From contig OZ220063.1 in assembly GCA_964291475.2 (NCBI GenBank), positions 1 through 64,000 on the forward strand: a stretch of DNA of 64,000 nt, given 5' to 3'. A program made the position numbers and the translations under genes. A model generated the notes under the pieces. That model was not told where the DNA came from and did no database searches. It saw only the letters and a program-made list of their open reading frames with translations. This DNA comes from DAOUKH01 sp964291475 (GTDB lineage Bacteria; Chloroflexota; Dehalococcoidia; SHYB01). Below are positions 10,517-18,565 of the stretch, one piece after another (the first letter of the stretch is position 1; each line of letters begins with the position of its first letter).

Positions 10517-11773
10517 CTACGCCGGCAGCAGGTCGACCCGCAGGCCGTCGTCGACCGCCGCCACGACGCGCACGCGGGTGAGCTCGTTGCGCAGGTCGCG
10601 GTCGGCAGTCGTGAAGGCGCGGACGTAGTGCTCGGTGAGCCCGCTCCAGCGTCCGTCCTTCTTTTCCTCCCAGAGCACGACCGCGTCGCGGCCCTCGAAG
10701 GTCCGGCGGTAGGCCCGGGCCGATCGGTCGGCGAGGTCGAGCAGACGCGCCTCACGCGCGGCCTTGGTCTTGGGGTCGAGGTGGTCGGCGAAATGGGCCG
10801 CCGACGTCCCCGGCCGGTGGGAGTAGGGGAAGACGTGGACCTGGGCGAAGGCTACCTCCTCGGCGAGGGCAACGGTGGCGTCGAAGTCCGCCTCGGTCTC
10901 TCCAGGGAAGCCGACGATGATGTCGGTGGTGATCGCGATGCCGGGCGCCGCCGACCGTAGCCGGTCGACGCAGCGGCGGAAGTCGTTCGCGCTGTACCGG
11001 CGGCGCATGCGGCGCAGCACCGGATCGCTCCCGCTCTGCAGCGGGATATGGACGTGGGGGCAGAGCCGGCCCACGCGGTACAGGTCGATCATCCCATCGG
11101 TGATCTCCTGCGGTTGGAGTGAGGAGAAGCGCAGGCGGGCGACGCCGGTCTCGTCGAGGGCGCGGCGCACCAGCTCCTCGTACCAGGTCCGGCCCTCCGG
11201 CGGTGGGCCGAACTCATAGCCGTAGGAGCCGAGCTGGGTGCCGGTGAGCACGATCTCGCGGTAGCCGGAGGCGGTGCGGGCCCGCATCGTGTCGAGAATC
11301 TCGTCGATGGGCAGGCTGCGTTCGCGGCCCCGCGTCTTGGGCACGATGCAGTAGGCGCAGACCTGGTTGCAGCCCTCCTGGATCTTGACCATGGACCGCG
11401 CCCGCCGGCCGTTCGTCGCGGACGGGACGTGCGCTTCCGGTATGCCGAGGATATCGAGCAGCCGCATCTTGTCTCGGTTATCGACGACCAGGTCGACCTC
11501 GGCCATCGCTTCGAGGTCTTGCGGGGCGCGGTGGGCGTAGCACCCCGTCGCGATGACCTGCGAGGCGGGGTTGCGCCGCTTGGCCCGCCGCAGCATCTGG
11601 CGCGACTTGCGGTCGGCGACGTGGGTCACGGTGCAGCTATTGAGGACGAAGACGTCGGGGCCGTCGGCGGGCGCGACGAGGTCGTAGCCGGCGCGGGCGA
11701 AGGCCAGCGACAGGGCTTCGGCCTCGGACTGGTTGAGCTTGCAGCCCAAGTGGGTGACGGCGGCGGTCGGCAT
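10517..11773 (-). CDS. mtaB: tRNA t6A37 C2-methylthiotransferase
   Basis: A 418-residue radical-SAM enzyme that adds a methylthio group to t6A at position 37 of tRNAs reading ANN codons. The N-terminal UPF0004 domain starts AAVTHLGCKLNQSEAEAL, with further cluster ligands in LNSCTVTHVADRKSRQ and TGCYAHR. The radical-SAM cluster motif is CNQVCAYC (CxxxCxxC), followed by GRERSLPIDEIL and HIPLQSGSDPVLRRMRRRY. A TRAM-like C terminus completes it. The GCKLNQSE signature favours MtaB over MiaB or RimO. I start at 11773 (MPTAAVTHLG); upstream in-frame codons lie in the repeat island. It converges with cysS, 5 bases apart. Confidence 0.9.
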   Translation of the reverse strand: MPTAAVTHLGCKLNQSEAEALSLAFARAGYDLVAPADGPDVFVLNSCTVTHVADRKSRQMLRRAKRRNPASQVIATGCYAHRAPQDLEAMAEVDLVVDNRDKMRLLDILGIPEAHVPSATNGRRARSMVKIQEGCNQVCAYCIVPKTRGRERSLPIDEILDTMRARTASGYREIVLTGTQLGSYGYEFGPPPEGRTWYEELVRRALDETGVARLRFSSLQPQEITDGMIDLYRVGRLCPHVHIPLQSGSDPVLRRMRRRYSANDFRRCVDRLRSAAPGIAITTDIIVGFPGETEADFDATVALAEEVAFAQVHVFPYSHRPGTSAAHFADHLDPKTKAAREARLLDLADRSARAYRRTFEGRDAVVLWEEKKDGRWSGLTEHYVRAFTTADRDLRNELTRVRVVAAVDDGLRVDLLPA

Positions 11774-11857
11774 GGCACGATAAGGGTAAGGCCTCTCCTC
11801 CTCATGCAGCGCCGCGCGTGGAAGCGCCACCCCTCCGGCCTCTCCTCCTCTGGGAGG

Positions 11858-12343
11858 CCCTTGCGTAACCGGACTGAACGACGCGGGGGAGGCGGGCTTG
11901 ATCACTCGTGGTGGTGATGAGGGGCCCCTCATCTCAGTCTTCTCCCGGGGGGAGAAGAGGCAAGACCTCCCGGCCTCACACCGCCGACGCGCCCTCTCTC
12001 AATCTCCCCCAGAGCGGGCCCTTGCGTAACCGGACTGAACGACGCGGGGGAGGCGGGCTTGATCACTCGTGGTGGTGATGAGGGGGCCCCTCATCTCAAT
12101 CTTCTCCCGGGGGGAGAAGAGGCAAGACCTCCCGGCCTCACACCGCCGACGCGCCCTCTCTCAATCTCCCCCAGAGCGGGCCCTTGCGTAACCGGACTGA
12201 ACGACGCGGGGAAGGCGGGCTTGATCACCCGTGGTGGTGATGAGGGGGCCCCTCATCTCAATCTTCTCCCGGGGGGAGAAGAGGCAAGACCTCCCGGCCC
12301 CACACCGCCGACGCGCCTAGCAGCGCGCGCCCTCTCTCAAATC
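11858..12343. repeat. 161/162-bp unit tandemly repeated three times
   Basis: Three head-to-tail copies start at 11858, 12019 and 12181, each beginning CCCTTGCGTAACCGGACTGA and ending with the CCCTCTCTCAATCTCCCCCAGAG module. Copies 1 and 2 differ at only a few positions (an added G and a G-to-A change). Copy 3 has a few substitutions and diverges near its end, where it gains GCGCGCGCC. Each unit contains the hairpin module CTTCTCCCGGGGGGAGAAG. No gene-like ORF is credible inside. Confidence 0.9.
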
Positions 12344-12518
12344 TCCCCCAGAGGGGGAGAGGGAAGACCACCCCGCTCCACCCGTTTTCCAACCAGCGGC
12401 GCAGGTTTACGCAAAGGTCTCCAGCGGGAGAGGGGGCGAACCGCCCTGCTCCACGCGCATTCCGCGCCGTTGTGGAAGCGCGCCTACGGCACGCGGGCGC
12501 GGTATACTCGAAGGCGTC
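12344..12518. repeat. Degenerate repeat modules and upstream region of gatB
   Basis: After the tandem array come a GTTTACGCAAAGG motif (near 12405) and a CCAGCGGGAGAGGGGGCG module (near 12421), both seen in other spacers. A TATACT hexamer at 12503-12508 lies only 10 bases before the gatB ATG, with no matching -35 hexamer that I can find. The region could hold the gatB promoter but this is uncertain. Confidence 0.5.
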
Positions 12519-14009
12519 ATGACCACGACCGCCAAGACTGAGTACGAACCCGTCATCGGCCTCGAAGTGCACGCGCAGCTGCTGACGCGGAGCAAGATGT
12601 TCAGCCGCTGCCCGACGGACTACCAGACCGCTCCGCCGAACACGCGCGTCGACCCCGTCTCAATGGGCCTCCCGGGGGCGCTGCCGGTGATCAACCGCGC
12701 CGCCGTCGAGTACACCGTCATGACCGGGATCGCGCTGAACTGCTCGATCAACGAGCACACCAAGTTCGACCGCAAGAACTACCCCTACCCCGACCTCGTC
12801 AAGGGCTTCCAGATATCGCAGTACGACGAGCCCATCGCCAGCGACGGGTGGCTCGAGATCGAGGCCGAGGACGGCGGCGTCCGCCGCGCGGGCATTACGC
12901 GGGTGCACTTGGAGGAAGACACCGCCAAGCTCCTTCACCGCGCCGAGCCCGGCGGCGAGGGCTACAGCCTCGTCGACCTCAACCGCTCCGGCATTCCCTT
13001 GATGGAGATCGTCGGCGAGCCCGACCTGCGCTCGGCGGAGGAGGCACGCCGCTACCTCGTCAAGCTCCGCGCCATCCTTCAATACCTCGGCGTCAGCACG
13101 GGGAGCATGGAGGAAGGCAGCTTCCGCTGCGACGCCAACATCAGCCTCCGGCCCAAGGGCACGACGGACCTTCCCCCGACCAAGGTCGAGGTGAAGAATA
13201 TGAACAGCTTCCGCTCGGTCTACCAGGCGCTGCTGTTCGAGATCGAACGGCAGACGGAGCGCTTGGGCGCCGGCGAGCGGATCGTCCAAGAGACCCGCGG
13301 CTGGAACGAGGCAAGGGCGGTGACGATCAGCCAGCGCAGCAAGGAGCAGGCCCACGACTACCGTTATTTCCCCGAGCCCGACCTGCCGCCGCTGGCGCTG
13401 TCCCCGGCTTGGGTGGAGGAGATCGAGGCAACGCTGCCCGAGCTCCCCGACGCCCGCGGCCGCCGCTTCCAGGACCAGTACGGCCTCTCGGCCTACGACG
13501 CCGGGCAGCTCACCTCGACCAAGCCAATGGCCGACTTCTTCGAAGCGGTCGTCAAGGTCAACCCATCGGCCGACGAGCAGGCGCGGGCGAAGGCGGCGGC
13601 GAACTGGGCGCTCGGCGAGGTCAGCCGTCTGCTCAACGAGGCGGGCAAGGAGGTCGGCGACGAGGGCCTCAATCTCTCACCCGAGCATCTGGCCGAGGTG
13701 CTCGACCTGATTGACGAGAAGACGATCACGGGGAACGTCGCCAAGGAAGTCTTCGAAGAGAGCTTCGCCACCGGCAAGGCGCCCGGCGCTATCGTCAAAG
13801 ACAAGGGGCTGACCCAGATTTCCGCCGCCGACGACATGCTCCCCATCATCGACGAGGCCATCGCGGCGAACGACAAGGCCGTCGCCGACTACCGGGCCGG
13901 CAAGGACACCGCGATCAAGTTCCTCGTCGGGCAGGTAATGAAGGCGACGAAGGGCCGCGCGAATCCGGGCGTGGTGATGGAGATGCTGCGGGAGCGGCTC
14001 GGCGGCTAG
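12519..14009 (+). CDS. gatB: Aspartyl/glutamyl-tRNA(Asn/Gln) amidotransferase subunit B
   Basis: A 496-residue kinase/tRNA-recognition subunit of the GatCAB complex, which converts Glu-tRNA-Gln and Asp-tRNA-Asn to their amides. Signatures are YEPVIGLEVHAQL at the N terminus, MGLPGALPVINRAAVEY, FDRKNYPYPDLVKGFQISQYDEPI, HLEEDTAKL, DLNRSGIPLMEIVGEPD, GSFRCDANISLRP and VEVKNMNSF, with a C-terminal YqeY-like domain (ending GQVMKATKGRANPGVVMEMLRERL). Length and start are standard. gatA and gatC are not in the window. A GAAGG lies 4 bases before the ATG. Confidence 0.97.
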   Translation: MTTTAKTEYEPVIGLEVHAQLLTRSKMFSRCPTDYQTAPPNTRVDPVSMGLPGALPVINRAAVEYTVMTGIALNCSINEHTKFDRKNYPYPDLVKGFQISQYDEPIASDGWLEIEAEDGGVRRAGITRVHLEEDTAKLLHRAEPGGEGYSLVDLNRSGIPLMEIVGEPDLRSAEEARRYLVKLRAILQYLGVSTGSMEEGSFRCDANISLRPKGTTDLPPTKVEVKNMNSFRSVYQALLFEIERQTERLGAGERIVQETRGWNEARAVTISQRSKEQAHDYRYFPEPDLPPLALSPAWVEEIEATLPELPDARGRRFQDQYGLSAYDAGQLTSTKPMADFFEAVVKVNPSADEQARAKAAANWALGEVSRLLNEAGKEVGDEGLNLSPEHLAEVLDLIDEKTITGNVAKEVFEESFATGKAPGAIVKDKGLTQISAADDMLPIIDEAIAANDKAVADYRAGKDTAIKFLVGQVMKATKGRANPGVVMEMLRERLGG

Positions 14010-14058
14010 TGGCGTATACTGAACGGGACCGGCGGCCCGCCGGTCAAGGCGAAAACGC

Positions 14059-14286
14059 GTGGAAACGATCCTCAACAGCATAACGATCGTGCTCGCCGTC
14101 GTGCTCGTGGGCATGGTCTTGCTTCAGGTCAAAGGCACCGGCGGGGGGATCTTCGGCCAGGCCTACTCGACGAACTTCCGCACCCGCCGCGGCTTCGAGC
14201 AGACCCTCTTCCGCGGCACGATCGCGCTCACGGTGATCTTCGTGCTCCTCGCGCTCGTGAGCGCGCGCTTCATCGATCGCGGTTGA
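14059..14286 (+). CDS. secG: Protein-export membrane protein SecG
   Basis: A 75-residue inner-membrane subunit of the SecYEG translocon, using a GTG start. Two transmembrane helices (ITIVLAVVLVGMVLLQV and FRGTIALTVIFVLLALVSARFI) flank the family signature KGTGGGIFGQAYSTNFRTRRGFEQ. It sits between gatB and a SAM hydrolase gene whose TTG start overlaps the secG TGA (TTGA at 14283-14286). A TATACT hexamer at 14015-14020, 39 bases upstream, is a possible -10 element. Confidence 0.92.
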   Translation: METILNSITIVLAVVLVGMVLLQVKGTGGGIFGQAYSTNFRTRRGFEQTLFRGTIALTVIFVLLALVSARFIDRG

Positions 14287-15143
14287 CCCCCGCCGTCACG
14301 CTCACCTCCGACTTCGGCCGCGTCGACGCCTACGCCGCCGCGATGAAGGGGGTCATCCTCGGCATCGCCCCCGGCGTCCCTTGCGTCGACATCTCCCATG
14401 ACGTCGCCCCGCAGGACGTGCTGCACGGCGCCTACGTGCTCGCCGAGGCCGTCCCCTACTTCCCCGACGGCTGCGTGCACGTCGCGGTCGTCGACCCCGG
14501 CGTGGGCACCGGCCGCCGCGCAATCGTGGCGCGCGTCGGCGGCGTCCACTTGGTTGGGCCGGACAACGGCGTGCTGAGCCTGGCCATCGAGGCGCTGCTG
14601 CCCGACCCGGCCGCCTGGCCACCCATAGAGACGGAGCCCGACGACGCATTGGCGCGGACCGTCAAGTCGGCGCCACCGGCGGGTTTCGACGTCTTCGAGC
14701 TTACCGATCCGGCCTACCGCCTGGCCGAGGTCAGCAACGTCTTCCACGGACGAGACATCTTCGCTCCGGCGGCGGCGCACCTGGCCCTGGGCGTAGACGC
14801 GGCGCGCATGGGGCCCCGCCTCGACGCGCTCCACCGGCTGTGTATCGCGCGGCCCACCCCACCGGTCGACGGCGTCATCACGGCCCACGTCATTCATGTC
14901 GACGCTTTCGGAAACGCCGTGACGAACCTGCGACGCGCCGACGCGCCCAACGTGGCGTCGGTCGAGGCGGCGGGCCGGCTCGTCGGCGAGGTGCGCCCCA
15001 GCTACGGGTGGGCCGGGGCGGGCGCGCCGCTCGCGGTCTGGGGCAGCGGCGGCCGCCTCGAGATCGCGGTCCGCAACGGAAGCGCGGCCGAGGCGCTGGG
15101 CCTCGCCCGCGGGGACCGGGTCCTGGTGCGGCTCGGCGGCTAG
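14283..15143 (+). CDS. SAM hydrolase / SAM hydroxide adenosyltransferase (DUF62 family)
   Basis: A 286-residue member of the family that includes fluorinase, chlorinase and the widespread SAM hydrolases, which split S-adenosylmethionine into adenosine and methionine. Signatures are LTSDFG at the N terminus, CVDISHDVAPQDV, VVDPGVGTGRRAI, LVGPDNGVLS, NVFHGRDIFAPAAA and IHVDAFGNAVTNL. The VDPGVGT and HGRDIFAP blocks match hydrolases rather than the halogenases, so hydrolysis is the likely reaction. The start is a TTG coupled to the secG stop. Confidence 0.9.
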   Translation: MTPAVTLTSDFGRVDAYAAAMKGVILGIAPGVPCVDISHDVAPQDVLHGAYVLAEAVPYFPDGCVHVAVVDPGVGTGRRAIVARVGGVHLVGPDNGVLSLAIEALLPDPAAWPPIETEPDDALARTVKSAPPAGFDVFELTDPAYRLAEVSNVFHGRDIFAPAAAHLALGVDAARMGPRLDALHRLCIARPTPPVDGVITAHVIHVDAFGNAVTNLRRADAPNVASVEAAGRLVGEVRPSYGWAGAGAPLAVWGSGGRLEIAVRNGSAAEALGLARGDRVLVRLGG

Positions 15144-15328
15144 CGTCTCCATCAATCCCCGCTGGGAAGGCTGAGATGCTCGGCGTGAGGGGCCGCCTCC
15201 ACCCGCCTTGGCAACTTCCAAGATGGCGTGGTTTCTTTGCGCGGCCTGTCATACAGTAGGCCTTGGTGCGGCTCTAACCTCAACGGGGGTGCATGTCGCT
15301 GATGTGCGGGGCAGGCTAGGAGGGGGAA

Positions 15329-16690
15329 ATGTCGGCTACAAGGGAACTGATCAAGGAACTCATCGAGACCGATTTTGGCGACATCCCTACCGCGGCGGTC
15401 GCGAAGATTAAGGAAGCCATTCTCGATGACGTCGGGATCGCATTCCAAGGTTATGCGATGCAGGGCCAGACCCTCGTGGACTACGCCCGTGACGCGGGCG
15501 GCCCGCCGGAGTCCACCGTCGTCGGCGATGGAGCGAAGGTGTCGGCGGGTGTGGCGGCGGGCGTGAACGCGATGTTCTGCTATGCCAGTAACTACGACGA
15601 GATGGGCCCGGCCGGACACTCCATCGAACGTATCAATCAGACGGGGCTGGCGGTGGGCGAGCGCGTGCATGCCTCCGGGAAGGAGATCATCGCCGCGGTG
15701 GCGACGGTGTTCGAGCTCGGCGCCCGGTTCGCCTACGCCGCCACGGCCGTGGATGCCCGGGGACGAGTGATGCGCATGCGGCACCAGATCCTTCTCTGCG
15801 CCCTCGTGAGCGGCAAGCTCATGAAGTTGGACGAGACGCAGATGAACAATCTCGTCGGACTCGCCTGGATGATCGCTCCACCGACGCTCGGCCTGGGACT
15901 GGGCAGCATGGTCGGCAACACGGCCAACGTGATGGTCTGTCCCGTCGGCGTCCAGGCCGCGCTGCTCGCCCGCAACGGGTTCACCGGCCCCCTGGACATG
16001 TTGGAGCGGGCCGACATGTATGACCTGGACGCGTTGGCGGCGTCGCCGGCTCCGTATCTCTACCTCACGCAGGAGATGTACCTGAAGCCGTGGATCGCCC
16101 CCGGGGGTACGAGTCATCATGCCATCGACCTCGCGGTCTCGATTGTGCGCGAGGAAGGACTGCGCCCGGAGGATATTGACGAGATAAAGCTCCTGGTCCG
16201 GGAGCCCACTTGGACGAATCCCCCGTTCAACCTTCCCGAACCCGACGGCTATTGGGATGCGCTGTATGCGATCCCCAGTGTCATCGCCTTGATTCTCCTG
16301 GGCGAGGAGTCTGGGCCGGCGTGGTTTACCGAAGGCATCCGCCACGACCCCGAGGTCGTCGCGCTGGCGAAGAAGGTGCGGATCGAACTCGATCCTGAGC
16401 CGCTAGACCCTGAGGAGAAGACCACGGGATCGATCGTGCCCTACCCCCATGAGCGACGCCGGGCCGAGGTCACCGCCAAGGGGAGGACCTTCCGAAAGGA
16501 GACCGCCTACGTCGACGCTATCGGAGGTCCCAGGCGGCCGCTCTCGCCGGCGGACCTCGAGGCCAAGTTCAAGCGGCTGGTCACTCCAGTTGTTGGCCAA
16601 GAATCAGCGGACAGCCTATTCGCGGGTCTCGCCGGGCTTGAGGAGACAGACGACTTCGGCGACCTCACAAGGCTGTACGGGGGAAACTGA
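15329..16690 (+). CDS. MmgE/PrpD family protein
   Basis: A 453-residue protein of the 2-methylcitrate dehydratase / cis-aconitate decarboxylase superfamily. The helical N-terminal domain (IKEAILDDVGIAFQGY; VNAMFCYASNYDEMGPAGHS) and the C-terminal alpha/beta domain (YLKPWIAPGGTSHHAIDLAVSIVREEGLRPEDIDEIKLLV) are both present at normal length. The RBS GGAGG lies just before the ATG. No prpB or prpC lies nearby, so the substrate is open; many paralogs act on unknown hydroxy-acids. The 185-base spacer upstream holds an inverted repeat GGCCT/AGGCC near 15243-15262 but no clear promoter. It converges with a small HAD gene. Confidence 0.87.
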   Translation: MSATRELIKELIETDFGDIPTAAVAKIKEAILDDVGIAFQGYAMQGQTLVDYARDAGGPPESTVVGDGAKVSAGVAAGVNAMFCYASNYDEMGPAGHSIERINQTGLAVGERVHASGKEIIAAVATVFELGARFAYAATAVDARGRVMRMRHQILLCALVSGKLMKLDETQMNNLVGLAWMIAPPTLGLGLGSMVGNTANVMVCPVGVQAALLARNGFTGPLDMLERADMYDLDALAASPAPYLYLTQEMYLKPWIAPGGTSHHAIDLAVSIVREEGLRPEDIDEIKLLVREPTWTNPPFNLPEPDGYWDALYAIPSVIALILLGEESGPAWFTEGIRHDPEVVALAKKVRIELDPEPLDPEEKTTGSIVPYPHERRRAEVTAKGRTFRKETAYVDAIGGPRRPLSPADLEAKFKRLVTPVVGQESADSLFAGLAGLEETDDFGDLTRLYGGN

Positions 16691-16720
16691 GGCCGCCGAT
16701 ACGCCGCCCGGACCGAAGCC

Positions 16721-17077
16721 CTACTCGGCGGCGCCGGGGAGCAGGGAAAGGATGTCGCCGGGAAGGTCGTCGACGTGGTGGAAGTCGAAGCCGGCCTGCT
16801 TGGCGAAGTAGCGGTCCATCTCGGTGTCGCCGAAGTGGACGTGATACGTCGCGCCGAAGCGCTCCTTGATCTCGTCGAGCCGGTGCTTCAGGCTGACGAA
16901 GTCGACTTCCATCTCGTGCTCTTCCCAGAGCTGGGTCTGGTTGCTGATGGGGCGGTCGGACGCGCTGCCGACGATACAGCCCATGCTTTTCGCCTGCCGC
17001 ACCACGTCCACGGTGATCACGCCGGGGGGCTGCCCAAAGATCATGGTACCGTCTATGTCGAAGCTGATGAGGGTCAC
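16721..17077 (-). CDS. Small HAD-like phosphatase
   Basis: A 118-residue protein of the haloacid dehalogenase superfamily. It opens with motif I ISFDIDGTMIF (nucleophile Asp and acid/base Asp), has a motif II-like VGSASDRP segment (Ser and Arg after a hydrophobic strand) and a motif IV-like FGDTEMDRYFAKQAGFDFHHVDD. It lacks a full cap domain and is shorter than most HAD enzymes. I start at GTG 17077 because GGAGGAG lies 8 bases upstream. Its substrate is unknown. Confidence 0.75.
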   Translation of the reverse strand: MTLISFDIDGTMIFGQPPGVITVDVVRQAKSMGCIVGSASDRPISNQTQLWEEHEMEVDFVSLKHRLDEIKERFGATYHVHFGDTEMDRYFAKQAGFDFHHVDDLPGDILSLLPGAAE

Positions 17078-17166
17078 AGTACGGTCCTCCTCCAGCGGGG
17101 GATTCTCACATAGCCCCCCGCGCCGGTCAACTTGACCGGCCCAAGGCAGCAACCGCCGAGGGGCCT

Positions 17167-17718
17167 TTGTTGCCCGCCCTCCGTACAGCGGTATATCCTT
17201 GGCGGGCCGGCCTCCAGGAAACGATTTCCGGGCCTGCTTCGCGGGGTGGTGAGATTTTCCGAGACGTTCCCGGCTCGCTCCACATTGCCGTCACGGTGGC
17301 GGCTTCGCTTCCGAAAGCGCGGCAGTTTCTCACCACGGAAACGGGCATCGAGGCGTGGCTGGCGCGTTCGGCGTCGTTCGACACCGAGGTGGGGCGCGGC
17401 TACCGCATCGAGCTGCGCGAGAGCGGCGAGATCATCGAGGGGGCCGTCCAGGGCTACGACCCCGCCTTCGGCATCGCCTACAGCTTCGCCGACGACGCCG
17501 TGCGCCGGGCCTACGGCTCGACGGTGGCGCGATGGTCGTGGGAGGCGCTCAGCCCCGACTACACGCTCCTCACCCTGATCCACTCGGGATACGGGCAGGG
17601 CGACGTCTGGCAGCAGGCCTATGAGCGTCACCTCGACCGCTGGACGCTCTACCTGCGCAACCTCGTCCTGGTCGCCGCCGGCGGCAACGACCAGCGACTC
17701 ACGCGGACGTTGCCGTAG
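17167..17718 (+). CDS. SRPBCC/AHSA1-like protein
   Basis: A protein of up to 183 residues. The C-terminal three quarters fit the START/Bet v1-like fold: an N-terminal strand (LHIAVTVAASLPKARQFLTTETGIEAWLA), central strands (GYRIELRESGEIIEGAVQGYDP; YSFADD; RWSWEALSPDYTLLTLIHSGY) and a long C-terminal helix (QQAYERHLDRWTLYLRNLVL). The first 35 or so residues look non-homologous, so the true start may be downstream, perhaps a GTG within the first strand. Function is unknown; such proteins bind hydrophobic ligands. Confidence 0.65.
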   Translation: MLPALRTAVYPWRAGLQETISGPASRGGEIFRDVPGSLHIAVTVAASLPKARQFLTTETGIEAWLARSASFDTEVGRGYRIELRESGEIIEGAVQGYDPAFGIAYSFADDAVRRAYGSTVARWSWEALSPDYTLLTLIHSGYGQGDVWQQAYERHLDRWTLYLRNLVLVAAGGNDQRLTRTLP

Positions 17719-17764
17719 GGTCGCCGGCCGCCGAGGCAGCGGGCTCTATTGGCCTGTGGCGGTA

Positions 17765-17990
17765 GTCAGGGGGCCCCTCATCTCAATCTTCTCCCGGGGG
17801 GAGACGTTTGCGTAACCCTGAACCGAGTGGGGGAGCAGCGCCCTGCGGGCGCTCGCGCGCCTGACGGCGCGCGCCCTCTCTCAAATCTCCCCCAGAGGGG
17901 GAGAGGCAAGACCACCCCACTCCACCCGCTTTCCAACCATCGGCGGGAGTTTTGCAAAGATCTCCCAGGGGAGAAGAGGCCAGCGGGGGG
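17765..17990. repeat. Intergenic repeat island
   Basis: The spacer contains the GGGGCCCCTCATCTCAATCT module with its hairpin (17769-17804), a TTTGCGTAACCC motif, and the long composite of GGAGCAGCGCCC, GCGCGCGCC and CTCCCCCAGAGGGGGAG (17830-17906). It is followed by a TTTTGCAAAGATCTCCC segment. All of these also occur in other spacers of the window. I see no credible gene. Confidence 0.8.
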
Positions 17991-18002
17991 GCGCCGTTGG
18001 CG

Positions 18003-18563
18003 CTAGGCATCCTCCGACTTGGTGAGGGCGGCCATGACCTTCGGCGCGAGGTCTTTGGCGATGCTGCGCGCCTCTTCGTCGGTCCACACGGCGGTGGGGA
18101 TGTGCGGGTACTTGACCTCGAGGTAGTCGTAGTCCTTGACCCCGCTGAGGCGCTTCATCGAGTCCGCCGACCCGGCCATGGCTTCGTGGATGATCGCTAC
18201 GCTGGGGATGCCGGCCCATTCAAGCTCAATCGCGTCGCGCATACTGCGCGCACTGCAGGAGCCTCAGCCGCCCATCCCGGTGATGGCGACGGTCACCTCC
18301 GAGAGCAAGCGCTCCCAGTCCGGCGGATCGGGTGGGATGGAGACGCTACGCTTGAGCACGCGGACCGCGCCGACGAGCTCGGCCTCTTTGTTCAGCTCCT
18401 CGTAGAGGGCGTCCATCATCTTCTGCCCCTCGCCGAGCCCGTTGGCGACCAGGCCGACGACGGCGCCGTTGAGCGTCTCGGGCCGGTCGGGGAAGGCGCG
18501 CGGGTCCTTGCGGTCGAGCGGGCCGCTGGTGGGGTCGAGGGCGACGATTTCGTTGGAAGCCAT
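18003..18563 (-). CDS. UGSC-family selenoprotein with in-frame UGA (Sec100)
   Basis: A 186-residue reading frame interrupted only by a TGA at 18264-18266. The upstream half (starting MASNEIVALDPTSGPL, ending VAITGMGG) is followed, in the same frame, by TGA, then GSCSARSMRDAIELEWAGIP to the real stop at 18003. This gives the motif U-G-S-C, the hallmark of the UGSC (seleno)protein family, a thioredoxin-like redox motif with Sec100 and Cys103. Thirteen bases after the UGA the mRNA can form a perfect 6-bp hairpin (CGCGCA, loop GTA, TGCGCG), suitable as a bacterial SECIS. The RBS GGGGAGG precedes the ATG. The stop codon of the upstream partner gene lies inside this leader, so translation is probably coupled. 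No selA, selB, selC or selD is in the window, so decoding is inferred. Automatic annotation would split this gene. Confidence 0.87.
18231..18251 (-). promoter_or_regulatory. Candidate SECIS hairpin downstream of the Sec UGA
   Basis: In the mRNA the sequence CGCGCA-GTA-TGCGCG begins 13 bases after the UGA. Its six perfect base pairs put the apical loop 19 bases from the UGA, inside the range known for bacterial SECIS elements. The loop contains the G and U typical for SelB recognition. The limits are approximate. Confidence 0.5.
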
Positions 18564-18565
18564 GC

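Noticed and set aside
11858..12343. CRISPR-like array
   Set aside because: The units are 161/162 bases with no short repeat plus variable spacer structure, and no cas genes are present.
12059..12541. 160-residue plus-strand ORF before gatB
   Set aside because: It is a translation of the tandem repeat units and overlaps the start of gatB in another frame.
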